NCBI RefSeq assembly: GCF_032878955.1
Contig: NZ_CP043839.1
Coordinates: forward strand, 2,604,001 to 2,668,000
Direction: 5' to 3'
Origin: Butyricimonas paravirosa
Lineage (GTDB): Bacteria; Bacteroidota; Bacteroidia; Bacteroidales; Marinifilaceae
DNA length: 64,000 bases
The position numbers and the translations under genes are program-made. Below the pieces are notes generated by a model. It did not search any database, was not told where the DNA came from, and saw only the letters and a list, made by a program, of their open reading frames with translations. Each line of letters begins with the position of its first letter. Position 1 is the stretch's first letter. This document shows, one piece after another, positions 35,403 through 44,864 of the stretch.

Positions 35403-36782
35403 TTAAAGTTCATACCCTTCATTCTGAATCAACCCAGGAGTTAAATCCACATCCACCCTTGACAACGGGGCTGTGTACATGTATTTTAGAGTCACATACT
35501 TCAAACCGTCTTTCGTAACCCAAAATTCAGGACATCCATTCCTCTTCAGTTCAAACAACCGATCACCTTCCAGAAACAATTCTTTTTGGCGCTCTTTCAA
35601 TATAGCTGCCAATAAAGGAGTCAAAGGTTTCCCGTACACGTCTTCTCTGATTTCTCCTACCGATGTGTCAGAAGGTAAAGTTGTCAATGAATAAGGCACA
35701 TAATTACTGATTCGTTTGGCTCGGAGGGCATTCAGATGTTCTAAAGCCTTATCATTATCCGGAATATGAGCGTAAGCTTCTGCCAACATCAGAGCAATCT
35801 CAGCACTTCTCACTTGCGCCGTCAACTGCTTCTTAACCACACGTTTCTTATCAAAAAATAATTCATACCGGATATCATTTTCTTTCTCCACAAACAAATC
35901 TATAAATTGCTTACTCACGGGACGATATTTAACCAAAAGTTGAAACGTAGATTCTGCACTTTCATCCCCGTAAACAAGCGAGCGGATCAACACATTTCCT
36001 TTTCGGGTAAATTTACTTTGTATCATATCCTTATAAGCCTCACCCTCCAACAAAGGATATTTCTTCAACAATTCCTCTCCCAAGGTCGTAACCTCTCCCC
36101 AATTCTGCGTCCAAAAATAAAGTTTCATCAGGTAAACCTTGGCCACGTCAACCGTCAATCGATATATATCGTCCGTCAGGTTATACCCTATACCATTCTT
36201 CAGATCCTCTTCAATAAACTCAGCCGTGGCTTTTATACTAGAACGTATAGGCCTAGCCTCCATATCAAAGACCTTAACAAGCGGTAAGCCCAATTGTGAA
36301 TTCTCATTTTCTTTATCGTAAGGTTCACAGAATAAACGCAACAAGTTATAATAGCATATGCCTCTCATCGTATAAGCCGTTGCCAACACTTTCTTTCCTT
36401 TTGCAGACTCCTTCTGCGTCATATTTTCGATCACGAGATTACAGTCCCGGATTTTCTCATAAAGTTGACTGTAATTAGATTGGAATCCATTCAACTTTTC
36501 CCCCAGATACAGGTTTAAACTATTCCCTTGCGGCAAAATTGTCAAACTTGCATCCAAATTATCCGTCACACAATCATAATCCAGGATTGTCGATTGATTT
36601 CCTATAATAACAGCATCATTACCATAGTCTATATTATTTAACGTCCTATGAAGTAAAGCTTCAAACTCTTCCGGAGTTTCCGGGATCGTCTCCCCATAAG
36701 GTTTTAAATCCAGATATTCTTTACACGAGCAACACAAGACAAACAGCCCTATTATCACCCATAGCCTACGATTACGTATCAT
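35403..36782 (-). CDS. RagB/SusD family outer-membrane binding lipoprotein
   Basis: The lid that captures ligand over its SusC channel at the cell surface. It is 459 aa with signal peptide and lipobox CCSC (KEYLDLKPYGETIPETPEEFE, the usual SusD opening). TPR-like helices are visible (MRGICYYNLLRLFCEPYDKE, DVAKVYLMKLYFWTQNW) and the C-terminal SusD signature ALEHLNALRAKRISNY, ILKERQKELFLEGDRLFELKRNG. It is slightly short for the family (about 500). It starts 28 bp after the SusC stop. Ligand unknown: the nearby S9 peptidase favours peptides, as for RagAB-type systems, but this is inference. Confidence 0.93.
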   Translation of the reverse strand: MIRNRRLWVIIGLFVLCCSCKEYLDLKPYGETIPETPEEFEALLHRTLNNIDYGNDAVIIGNQSTILDYDCVTDNLDASLTILPQGNSLNLYLGEKLNGFQSNYSQLYEKIRDCNLVIENMTQKESAKGKKVLATAYTMRGICYYNLLRLFCEPYDKENENSQLGLPLVKVFDMEARPIRSSIKATAEFIEEDLKNGIGYNLTDDIYRLTVDVAKVYLMKLYFWTQNWGEVTTLGEELLKKYPLLEGEAYKDMIQSKFTRKGNVLIRSLVYGDESAESTFQLLVKYRPVSKQFIDLFVEKENDIRYELFFDKKRVVKKQLTAQVRSAEIALMLAEAYAHIPDNDKALEHLNALRAKRISNYVPYSLTTLPSDTSVGEIREDVYGKPLTPLLAAILKERQKELFLEGDRLFELKRNGCPEFWVTKDGLKYVTLKYMYTAPLSRVDVDLTPGLIQNEGYEL

Positions 36783-36810
36783 AACTAAAAATATTTAATC
36801 CATATTTATT

Positions 36811-39800
36811 TTAAAAACCAATATTCAAACCAAATGAAACAGAACGTGTTACAGGATAAGTAGCACCCGGTGTTTCCGGATCAATTCCCGAATAGTTTGT
36901 AATCGTGATGAAGTTATTCATTGATAAATAGAAACTCATTGATGACAAGGAGATCTTTTTCAGTATATCTTCCGGCAAACTATAGGTAAATGTAATATCC
37001 CGAACTCTCAAAAAAGAAACATTCTCCAGTAAAGCCCCATTAGTGATATCAGTACTCGACGGGTTGGTCCTGTCAAGATACAAACGCTCGCCGTAACGAT
37101 CCAGTATCCGTGGGTATTTCGTTCCAACTGCTTGATCTGCACGCCAACGATTAACGACATCTTTACGCACATTTAAATGACTTACGTACAAATCGTTATA
37201 TCTCATCGGGATAGATTCACGCCCTCCTTCTACCGAGGGTTTGTTTTCAACCGAAATACTGGAATAACTGGCAGGAGTGTTTAAATCATTCAACAACTTG
37301 GCACCTAGCGTAAAAGCACCTCCTATGTTAAGCGCAAATTGTTTATATGAAAAATTCAAATTAAACCCTCCCGTCGTGGGAGCTGTTGATGTTCCCAAAT
37401 AAAACCGATAATTTGTTGCGTCTGCGTAATCCGTCTCCTTGTTAATCACGGCATCCGATCGCAATTTAAACTTATACAACCCCGTCGTCGGATCGATACC
37501 TGAAGTCTTTCCTCCGAAAACCGCCCCTAAAGGATATCCCACGTACAAGTTCCCGTAAATATGTCCGGTAGGGGATTCATATTTTGTCAACTTATTCTGA
37601 TTCCACGCTATATTTGCCGACATATTCCAACGAAATCCCTTATACTCTAAAATAGTAGCCCGAATCGTACCCTCGATACCTTTATTTTCAAGCTCGGAAG
37701 TATTATAACTCTGACTAGAAAATCCGGTCATCACCGGAACATTCACCGATGTCACGCAATTTATACTTTTACGATAATATCCCTCCACGACTCCGGAAAT
37801 CCGGTCACGAAACAATCCGAAATCCAAAGCCACTTTCATGTCCCGTGTTTTCTCCCATTTCAACTTGGGATTAGGAGCATTTTTGATCCATCCCATCCGG
37901 TACATATCATTATCGGCCTTTCTGTAATCACTCTCGTAACTCATGATCAAGTTCGGTTTCACCGTCTTGTTTATATTACCCGTATATCCCATAGCTAGAC
38001 TTAGCTTCAACCGACTCAACACGTGATTTATCCTTTGCATGAACCCCTCGTCCCCAATATGCCACGCCGCCCCCAAAGACCACGTCGGGTTAAATTGCTC
38101 GTCACTACCGAAATTATTTGACCCGTCAGTCCGGAACGACAGACTCACCATATACTTATCCCGTAAAGTATAATCTACAGCCGAATAAAATGATGCAAAA
38201 CGATTCTCCGTACGACTCTGTCCAGAAAGCCCATCCACGATTCTACCGAATGAAATCAACTGGTTATAACTAATATTATCTCCTGTTTTCGGGGGCAAAG
38301 GAATAGATGAATTACCCGTTACATCGTCATAGCCATAACGTTTTTCATAAATACTCTTGGCATTGTCACCCCGGATTTCTGCTCCTGCAATAATCCCGAT
38401 GCGATGTTGGTCATTAAAAAGATCATCATACCCTAATTGGAACCGAGCCATATAACTACTATTATTTGCGGAAGTCTGGGTAATAGACCCATATGTCCGG
38501 GTACTCGGATAACTATCAAAAGACAACCGATCCAAGAAAGCGGCATAAGACTCTTTACCATTTATATTATCCGTCTTGTTATTTGTAAAAGAGTAAGAGG
38601 CAATCCCGGATACTCTGAATTTACTCAAAAGACGATAGTCCACACTAAAACGCAAATCTACTGTTGTATTATAAGCATCACTCGACGTTTCCTCCATCTC
38701 CCGCAATATATTCACTCCCCCTTCCGGCAGCATTTCCGTGAATCCGCCATTTACCCGATTCAATGTAAAATACGTGTAATCGCCTCTATACGACCCGTCT
38801 TCATTATACGGGCGCTCGTAAGGATTAGCATAATAAGCATATTCCAACGGGTTCACATTCATCGAAGGAGCATCAGATTTCTGACTGGCCAAATCCACCC
38901 CAAACTGAAGGTTCAACCGTTCTACTGGTCTCAAATTTATCTTAGAACTCACGTTATAACGATTATACGCGTTATTCTTCATCGTACCCTTCTCGTTGGA
39001 ATATCCGAATGACAGGTAATACGTGAACTCCTCCTTTCCTCCCGACAAAGAAAGATGATGACTCATTGAAAATGAATTCCGGAACAAAATATCAACCCAA
39101 TCTGTTGTCTGTGATGCCAAATCCTCGATATACGCATCCTGCTCCGCGACACTCATCCCCTTAAACTCGTCTTTACCGGAACGAATCATCCCCACAATCC
39201 CCACGACAGGGTAATATGTCCCGCTATTAAAACCTTTCGCAGAGAATTCATCCCACAACTCTTGCTCCCAAGCTAATTTCTCCCTTGAATTCATCAAATT
39301 CATATCCCGTTGCGGCTTCAAAACGATCGAAACATTAGCGGAATAATTCACTTTCATCTTACCCGCTTTCCCTTGTTTTGTAGTCACTACAATAACCCCA
39401 CCTGCCGCTCTCGATCCGTAAATTGCCGCCGCAGACGCATCTTTCAACACCGTCACACTCTCAATATCATTGGGATTTATTCCCCCAAGCCCCGTCGTGA
39501 AAATATTATCAAAATCACCCGATTTTATCTGCCCGGCTGAAATATCGGGGATATCTTTTTGCAAAGGCACACCATCCACAACCCACAAAGGCTCGGCGTT
39601 CCCTGTCAATGTATTTGTTCCCCGGATTCGAATCTTAGAAGAAGCACCCGGTCGACCGGAAGTCGCCAACACACTAACTCCTGCGATCTGCCCCTGCAAC
39701 AAATTATCAACTGACGAAACGGGACGATTCTCGAAAACTTCTTTTTTTATAATCCCAACAGACCCCGTAGAACGCCGTTTCGTTGTTTGTGTGTACCCTG

Positions 39801-40413
39801 TCACAACAACCTCATCCAACTCGTCTGCTTTAGGTTTCAATACAACATCCAATGGCATTGTTTTTCCTTTCAGATTCACCTCCAACGTTTCCATCCCCAC
39901 AAATGAAATCAATAATAAATCATTTCCTTCAGGAACATTCAAACTAAAATTACCATCAATATCCGTCGAAACCCCTATAGATGTTCCTTTTATAAGTACT
40001 GTCACACCCGGTAATGATTCGTTACGGTCATCTCTCACCTTCCCCTTAATTTCTCTGAATCTTTTCTCATTACTAACTTGCGGAGCCTTCTCCAACAAAA
40101 TAATCCGATCTTGGATTCGATAACGTAACCCTGTTCCCTTCAGCACCTCTTTCATCACGCTATCCAAAGAAACTTCCTTGACATCAACTGTTATTCCTCC
40201 AAGATCCTTCACGAATTTCTCGTTGTATACAAAATTATACCCGGATTGCTTTTTGATCTCTTCAAGCACTTTAACCAGTTTCTCGTTTGTCACCTTCAAG
40301 GTTATCTTTTCCGGTGAATGTCCTGCCCAAAGTGGACCCGCTGCGAATAACAGTAGCATCAAAAATGCGCAACTCTTGTTGAATTTCCTGAAAAAAAACT
40401 TTTCTACCATCAT
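36811..40413 (-). CDS. SusC/RagA family TonB-dependent transporter with STN signalling domain
   Basis: This 1200-aa outer-membrane channel works with the SusD at 35403-36782. After the signal peptide (to about 30) comes a secretin/TonB N-terminal (STN) domain at about 33-108 (KVTNEKLVKVLEEIKKQSGYNFVY), which in such receptors contacts the FecR anti-sigma. A carboxypeptidase-regulatory-like domain follows at about 117-195 (GKVRDDRNESLPGVTVLIKG), then the TonB box region VVVTGYTQTTKRR, the plug with SusC signatures (VDNLLQGQIAGVSVLATSG, SVTVLKDASAAAIYGSRAAGGVIVVTTK) and a 22-strand barrel ending in Phe (SVSFGLNIGF). ECF sigma, FecR and STN together indicate ligand-induced surface signalling. 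Confidence 0.96.
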   Translation of the reverse strand: MMVEKFFFRKFNKSCAFLMLLLFAAGPLWAGHSPEKITLKVTNEKLVKVLEEIKKQSGYNFVYNEKFVKDLGGITVDVKEVSLDSVMKEVLKGTGLRYRIQDRIILLEKAPQVSNEKRFREIKGKVRDDRNESLPGVTVLIKGTSIGVSTDIDGNFSLNVPEGNDLLLISFVGMETLEVNLKGKTMPLDVVLKPKADELDEVVVTGYTQTTKRRSTGSVGIIKKEVFENRPVSSVDNLLQGQIAGVSVLATSGRPGASSKIRIRGTNTLTGNAEPLWVVDGVPLQKDIPDISAGQIKSGDFDNIFTTGLGGINPNDIESVTVLKDASAAAIYGSRAAGGVIVVTTKQGKAGKMKVNYSANVSIVLKPQRDMNLMNSREKLAWEQELWDEFSAKGFNSGTYYPVVGIVGMIRSGKDEFKGMSVAEQDAYIEDLASQTTDWVDILFRNSFSMSHHLSLSGGKEEFTYYLSFGYSNEKGTMKNNAYNRYNVSSKINLRPVERLNLQFGVDLASQKSDAPSMNVNPLEYAYYANPYERPYNEDGSYRGDYTYFTLNRVNGGFTEMLPEGGVNILREMEETSSDAYNTTVDLRFSVDYRLLSKFRVSGIASYSFTNNKTDNINGKESYAAFLDRLSFDSYPSTRTYGSITQTSANNSSYMARFQLGYDDLFNDQHRIGIIAGAEIRGDNAKSIYEKRYGYDDVTGNSSIPLPPKTGDNISYNQLISFGRIVDGLSGQSRTENRFASFYSAVDYTLRDKYMVSLSFRTDGSNNFGSDEQFNPTWSLGAAWHIGDEGFMQRINHVLSRLKLSLAMGYTGNINKTVKPNLIMSYESDYRKADNDMYRMGWIKNAPNPKLKWEKTRDMKVALDFGLFRDRISGVVEGYYRKSINCVTSVNVPVMTGFSSQSYNTSELENKGIEGTIRATILEYKGFRWNMSANIAWNQNKLTKYESPTGHIYGNLYVGYPLGAVFGGKTSGIDPTTGLYKFKLRSDAVINKETDYADATNYRFYLGTSTAPTTGGFNLNFSYKQFALNIGGAFTLGAKLLNDLNTPASYSSISVENKPSVEGGRESIPMRYNDLYVSHLNVRKDVVNRWRADQAVGTKYPRILDRYGERLYLDRTNPSSTDITNGALLENVSFLRVRDITFTYSLPEDILKKISLSSMSFYLSMNNFITITNYSGIDPETPGATYPVTRSVSFGLNIGF

Positions 40414-40445
40414 TTTTACCTATATTTGTGTGTTATGTCTATATA

Positions 40446-40457
40446 ACATTTTGCGTT
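40446..40457 (-). promoter_or_regulatory. Shared 12-nt leader motif before susC
   Basis: ACATTTTGCGTT (+ strand) also occurs at 44723-44734 before the S9 peptidase. In both places AAAGACCAAT lies further upstream (40470-40479 and 44758-44767), with spacing 12 and 23 bp, a difference of one helical turn. It is a candidate target of the locus ECF sigma. Confidence 0.45.
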
Positions 40458-40494
40458 AAAGAGATTAGGAAAGACCAATTAGCCTAATCTCTTT
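40458..40494 (-). terminator. Hairpin between fecR and susC
   Basis: A perfect 12-bp stem (40458-40469 with 40483-40494, AAAGAGATTAGG/CCTAATCTCTTT) with a 13-nt loop that contains the AAAGACCAAT motif. The distal arm overlaps the FecR stop codon. It could act as an attenuator separating low FecR from high SusC expression. Confidence 0.6.
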
Positions 40495-41647
40495 TCTTTT
40501 GTACATAGACGATTTTGCGTTCTACTTTAAATGATACAGAATTTGAAGATTCAATAACGGCAAGCAAAGACTCTAACGAGACGTCACTTGACACATCCCC
40601 GGTATAATACTCTTCCTCAAACACTTGTTCCCGAATAACGGTTACATCATAATACCGGGACACCCGTTTCAAAATTTCTGTTAACGAGGCATTCCTAAAA
40701 CTGAAATTACCATTCTTCCAAGCAACATAATGTTCCGTGTCACACTTTGAAACTTGAATCTTAGCCTGCACGTCATACATATTCACTTCTGCCATATGTC
40801 CCGGAGTAATTATCCGGGATTCCCCTTTTCCCGCCGACACTTCCACGAGACCCTCTACCAAAACAACAAAACTTTTTCCTTCATCCTCGTACGTGTTCAC
40901 GTCAAAAGTTGTCCCCAGCACCTTCACATCCATCTTATCCGTACTCACGATAAAAGGACGGGTACTGTCTTTGGCAACCTCGAAATATCCCTCTCCATGC
41001 AAACTGACCTCTCTTTTATCTTTACCAAAAGACACCGGGTATTTTATTTTTGAATCTGCATTCAGCCACACTTTCGTCCCATCCGAAAGAACTAAATGGT
41101 AAAATGTCCCTTTCGGAATAATCAACTGATTAAACTCCAACTCCTTCTTATGTAAAGAATCCGGTCGAACGTACTCCAAACGATTCCCGGAATAAAGTTT
41201 TGTCCCTTTATCCAATTTTACCTCATCCTGCTCTGCATTCGAAATATCCACCACTTCCCCGGTTGACAACACGAGACAAACATTATTTTGCCGTCCCTGT
41301 TCTGCCAAAACAACACCTTCCTCTCTTGCACCTCCCAACCATAACCACAACCCACTTGTCATTAACAAACAAATACTCGCCGCAACAGTCACTCCCACTC
41401 TTATATTTCTCCTTCCTTGTTGTTGCCGTTTCTTGAAATCTTCCCATTTCATATTAACATCCACCTCGTCATACCGTTTTTCTAACTCTTCCGTAGAAAT
41501 TCTTTGCAGGTTAAAAAAAACACGCTCAACCTCCTTGGATTCATTCCTCCATGAATCCAACTGTCTTCTCTCCGAATCATCCAACCCGATAATCCGTTCT
41601 TTACAGATTAATTTAGCTATGAATAAATACTGACTTATCTCTTTCAT
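40484..41647 (-). CDS. FecR family anti-sigma factor of the SusCD locus
   Basis: This 387-aa protein has a cytoplasmic segment, a membrane helix at about 84-106 (VGVTVAASICLLMTSGLWLWLG), the FecR domain from about 165 (IIPKGTFYHLVLSDGTKVWLNADSKIKYP, then VKVLGTTFDVNTY) and a C-terminal DUF4974-like domain from about 310 (FRNASLTEILKRVSRYYDVTVI). It passes the signal from the STN domain of SusC to the ECF sigma at 41721-42278. It starts 73 bp after the sigma gene and leads into susC 70 bp later across a hairpin. Confidence 0.94.
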   Translation of the reverse strand: MKEISQYLFIAKLICKERIIGLDDSERRQLDSWRNESKEVERVFFNLQRISTEELEKRYDEVDVNMKWEDFKKRQQQGRRNIRVGVTVAASICLLMTSGLWLWLGGAREEGVVLAEQGRQNNVCLVLSTGEVVDISNAEQDEVKLDKGTKLYSGNRLEYVRPDSLHKKELEFNQLIIPKGTFYHLVLSDGTKVWLNADSKIKYPVSFGKDKREVSLHGEGYFEVAKDSTRPFIVSTDKMDVKVLGTTFDVNTYEDEGKSFVVLVEGLVEVSAGKGESRIITPGHMAEVNMYDVQAKIQVSKCDTEHYVAWKNGNFSFRNASLTEILKRVSRYYDVTVIREQVFEEEYYTGDVSSDVSLESLLAVIESSNSVSFKVERKIVYVQKKRD

Positions 41648-41720
41648 CTAACTCTCGTTTCCCCAATAACGATCGAGATAAAAAACAGTATAGGTGAAAT
41701 TTTTATTTTTTTCAAAAAAA

Positions 41721-42278
41721 CTATGACAACATGATAATCATTAAAAATAAATGTCCCAATGATTTATTTAACTCCTTATAAGCAATTGATTTATGAAATT
41801 TTACAGTTGTTTCACTTATCCCCATTTCCTCCGCAATCTCTTTATTCTTCTTGCCTTCTAAATGTAATTTTATCACGGCCTGCACTTGAGGAGTTAACGA
41901 TTTGATCGCTTTATGAATCAAGAAACGACTCTCTTCATCTATGATCGCCTGCATTAAATAATCACTTGTCTCCCGTTCCTTCGAATACTCACTTGAATAA
42001 CGTTCTTTGATTTTTTCATGACGAATATAGTCCAGACACTTGTTTCGAAGAGTTCGATAAATAAAAGCCTGCAATGCCACTTCTGAATCAAACATTTTCA
42101 AATGTCGGGACCAAACAATAATAAAAGTTTCCTGCACAATATCTTCCCGTACATACGAATCATCAATAAAACGAGAAGTAAAGGCAAAAAATTTGGGGAA
42201 ATGCTCTTTAAAAAAGTGCTTAAAAACAAGCACTTCCCCATTCAAAAATCGAATATACTCACCTCGTTCCTCTGTCAT
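41721..42278 (-). CDS. ECF-type RNA polymerase sigma factor of the SusCD locus
   Basis: This 185-aa sigma factor has region 2 at about residues 20-75 (SYVREDIVQETFIIVWSRHLKMF) and region 4 near 130-180 with helix-turn-helix GKKNKEIAEEMGISETTVKFH. It should drive the susC operon when released by the neighbouring FecR. The start codon lies exactly at the outer end of the 142-bp palindrome 42277-42418, so the transcript leader would be almost entirely hairpin. It is downstream of the S9 peptidase in the same direction. Confidence 0.93.
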   Translation of the reverse strand: MTEERGEYIRFLNGEVLVFKHFFKEHFPKFFAFTSRFIDDSYVREDIVQETFIIVWSRHLKMFDSEVALQAFIYRTLRNKCLDYIRHEKIKERYSSEYSKERETSDYLMQAIIDEESRFLIHKAIKSLTPQVQAVIKLHLEGKKNKEIAEEMGISETTVKFHKSIAYKELNKSLGHLFLMIIMLS

Positions 42279-42418
42279 TAAACGATCCTTTTTTGATAAT
42301 TATTTTCAACAAAAATTATTCGTAATTCAAAAAAATTTAGTACCTAATTATCAGGTACTCATTTTTTTCAATTACGAATAATTTTTTTGAAAATAAAATC
42401 AAAAAAGGATCGTTTAAT
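42277..42418. repeat. 142-bp near-perfect palindrome at the sigma start
   Basis: The outer 21 bp of each arm (42277-42297 and 42398-42418, ATTAAACGATCC at the end) are perfect, and the arms remain about 90% complementary to an AGTACCT/AGGTACT inner stem around a 7-nt loop. It fills the whole gap between the S9 peptidase stop and the sigma start. It may be a terminator or attenuator, or a miniature inverted-repeat element; no clear target-site duplication was seen. Confidence 0.85.
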
Positions 42419-42423
42419 CATTA

Positions 42424-44715
42424 TCAATCAATGCTATTCATATCAACATTATCTACTCTCTGACCCAAAAGATTTTCAATAAAATAATACCGGATAAGAT
42501 TCACATAATAAGGAGAACCCAAGCCGTGATCCGCCCCGGGAATAAGCATCAAATCAAAGCGTTTATTCGCTTGCATCAGAGCATTAGCCAAACGGATCGT
42601 ATGAGCCATATGCACGTTAATATCCATATCTCCCGTTATTAACAGCAATTTTCCTTTCAAGTTTTTAGCCAATTCTATCGTCGTAGGAATCTTGGATTCG
42701 AACGAATACACCACGCTATCCTGTTTTCCTGCTTTCTTCTCATGCATTTTCACACCATGATAAGTTTCACCCCACCATTTCGTATATATATTATTATCAT
42801 GATTACCGGATGCTGCAACTGCAACTTTATAGAAATCCGGATATGTCAGAATAGAGGCTGCAGCCATAAAACCACCCCCGGAATGTCCGTAAATACCCAC
42901 CCGGTCCAAATCAATAAAAGAATATCGGTTAGCCAACTGTTCGATCACGAACTTACAATCCGCCAAAGCATAATCCCTCAAATTTCCATACCCGAAACAA
43001 TGGTAATTCCGTCCCCGGGTAAAACAACTGCCCCGAAAACCGACATTAATCACAATAAAACCCAACTGAGCCAAAGACTCGTTTCCATTATCATCCAACG
43101 TGAAAGACTGTGGAACAAAATTCTCTTGCGGCCCTGGGTACACGTTTATGATAATCGGGTACTTCCGTGTCGAATCCATATCAAACGGCCGATACATCAC
43201 ACCATAAAGATCCGTAATTCCATCAGCCGCTTTCACCTTTACCCGTTCCGGTTTCCTCCATCCCATCTCGTACAGCAAGCGTAAATCAGGACGTTCCAAT
43301 TCCATAATTTTCCTTCCCTTCGTGTCTCTTAATTCGGCAATCGGCTCCTGATCCGCCCGGGAATAATTATCAATCAAATATTTCCCGTTCTTGGCCAGAT
43401 CAATCGAATGAAACCCGTCTCCGGGAGTCAACAACGTCAAATCGGAACCATCAAAATTCACCTTATAGAAAAGACGATACTCCGGATTTATTCCCTTCTC
43501 CCGACCATACCCCTCAAACACGAAACTACGTCCCAACGTGTCCATCTCCGTAATTCTCCCTGCCACGAAATCCCCTGTTGTCACCGGATTCTTTAACTGC
43601 CCCTCCTTGTTATAAAGATAATATTGCCCCCAACCGGAACGTTCCGACCACCAAAGAATATCCTCCCCTCCATTCAGAATTCGACATTCAAACAATTGCT
43701 CTGTAAAATGTGGCTCACAACGTTCGTGAATAATTTCAAAAACCTCTCCCGTACGGGTATCTACCCGGCAAAGATCCATCTCGTCACACGTCCGGCTCTT
43801 ACGAGTAAAATAAATATATTCCGGGTACTTATTAAAATCAAAAAGCATCACTTTCACCTCCTGATCCGGATATTTCGCAATGTCAACCACCTGATGCGAT
43901 CTCTTCTCTGCATCAAACAAATGTAAATCATACGTGTAAACATACTTTTCCCCCGGCATCGGAAATTTATAAGTTTTCAACGTCGGACGGGGCTCTGCCA
44001 GATGATCAATCAAATACCCCTCCCCCACATTCCGACGATCCTGCCGCAGACAATAGAACACCTTGGAATCCCCCGACCAAGTAATTGATGCCCCTTCCTT
44101 CTTGTCCGTATCCTTATCCCGCTGAAAAGAATATGAATAATAACGTTCTCCATCCGTCGTTAACTGGTAAGAAGTTGTGTCCCCCTTTTCCTGTATATAC
44201 ACGTTATGCTTGTAAGCATACACCATATAATTGCTATCCGGAGACCAGCGTTGCCAGTAAGGAACCCGGCTAAAACTATTCTCTTTTCTTTCCCGTGAAT
44301 ATTCTTTCAAGACATCACGTTTCACATCGTATTCAAAATCTTTCCCGTACCTGGAAAACATCAATCGATAAGGATTATCTCCCTCAAAACGGAACCCTCC
44401 CAATTTAAAATTCCGAACATCTTCAGTTTTACCTGTCAATTCTGCTAATCTTGCAGCAAGTCGTTCCGTTGAAAATAATTCTTGCTTTTTCCCCTTCTTA
44501 GCATCTACCAAATAATACACCGTTCCGTCACCCGTCGTGTAATAATACCAGAAAAAATCAGAATTCCCGATCCACGAGGGATAAACCGATAAACTGTAGA
44601 CATAATCAGAAAGATTTCTCTCAGAAAATTTGGCACAAGCTTTAAAATCCGCCTTTTGTGCGAATACACTACTCCCCATCAGGAAGAGTAGTATGCATAC
44701 AATACTTCTCATCAT
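42424..44715 (-). CDS. S9 family dipeptidyl-peptidase (DPP IV-like)
   Basis: This secreted serine peptidase of 763 aa removes N-terminal dipeptides from peptides. Signal peptide to about residue 20 (SVFA cut), an eight-blade DPP IV beta-propeller to about 480, and an alpha/beta-hydrolase domain with the nucleophile motif GHSGG near residue 611. The Asp follows in LLITGDMDINVHMAHT and the His in GADHGLGSPY near 730. The start is placed at the tandem ATG pair 44715/44712 that opens the signal peptide rather than the ATG at 44766. It lies just upstream of the ECF sigma/FecR/SusCD genes and shares a leader motif with susC, so it probably supplies or trims the imported peptides. Confidence 0.92.
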   Translation of the reverse strand: MMRSIVCILLFLMGSSVFAQKADFKACAKFSERNLSDYVYSLSVYPSWIGNSDFFWYYYTTGDGTVYYLVDAKKGKKQELFSTERLAARLAELTGKTEDVRNFKLGGFRFEGDNPYRLMFSRYGKDFEYDVKRDVLKEYSRERKENSFSRVPYWQRWSPDSNYMVYAYKHNVYIQEKGDTTSYQLTTDGERYYSYSFQRDKDTDKKEGASITWSGDSKVFYCLRQDRRNVGEGYLIDHLAEPRPTLKTYKFPMPGEKYVYTYDLHLFDAEKRSHQVVDIAKYPDQEVKVMLFDFNKYPEYIYFTRKSRTCDEMDLCRVDTRTGEVFEIIHERCEPHFTEQLFECRILNGGEDILWWSERSGWGQYYLYNKEGQLKNPVTTGDFVAGRITEMDTLGRSFVFEGYGREKGINPEYRLFYKVNFDGSDLTLLTPGDGFHSIDLAKNGKYLIDNYSRADQEPIAELRDTKGRKIMELERPDLRLLYEMGWRKPERVKVKAADGITDLYGVMYRPFDMDSTRKYPIIINVYPGPQENFVPQSFTLDDNGNESLAQLGFIVINVGFRGSCFTRGRNYHCFGYGNLRDYALADCKFVIEQLANRYSFIDLDRVGIYGHSGGGFMAAASILTYPDFYKVAVAASGNHDNNIYTKWWGETYHGVKMHEKKAGKQDSVVYSFESKIPTTIELAKNLKGKLLLITGDMDINVHMAHTIRLANALMQANKRFDLMLIPGADHGLGSPYYVNLIRYYFIENLLGQRVDNVDMNSID

Positions 44716-44722
44716 GTTTAAT

Positions 44723-44734
44723 ACATTTTGCGTT
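44723..44734 (-). promoter_or_regulatory. Shared 12-nt leader motif before the S9 peptidase
   Basis: Same ACATTTTGCGTT as at 40446-40457, 8 bp upstream of the start, with AAAGACCAAT at 44758-44767. GTGTCATCGTG between them also resembles the 29-bp repeat copy A near fecR at 932. Confidence 0.45.
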
Positions 44735-44864
44735 CTACATAAGCACGATGACACGGTAAAGACCAATAAACCATGAAACCGCTTGCCTCAAAAGTAACTC
44801 TTTTTCAACAAATTCCCATGTATGCTCTAAAAAAATAAAAAAAAGACAAGTTTTAATTCAACTT

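Noticed and set aside
38437..39012. 191-codon + strand frame opposite susC
   Set aside because: Shadow of the SusC coding sequence; no independent support.
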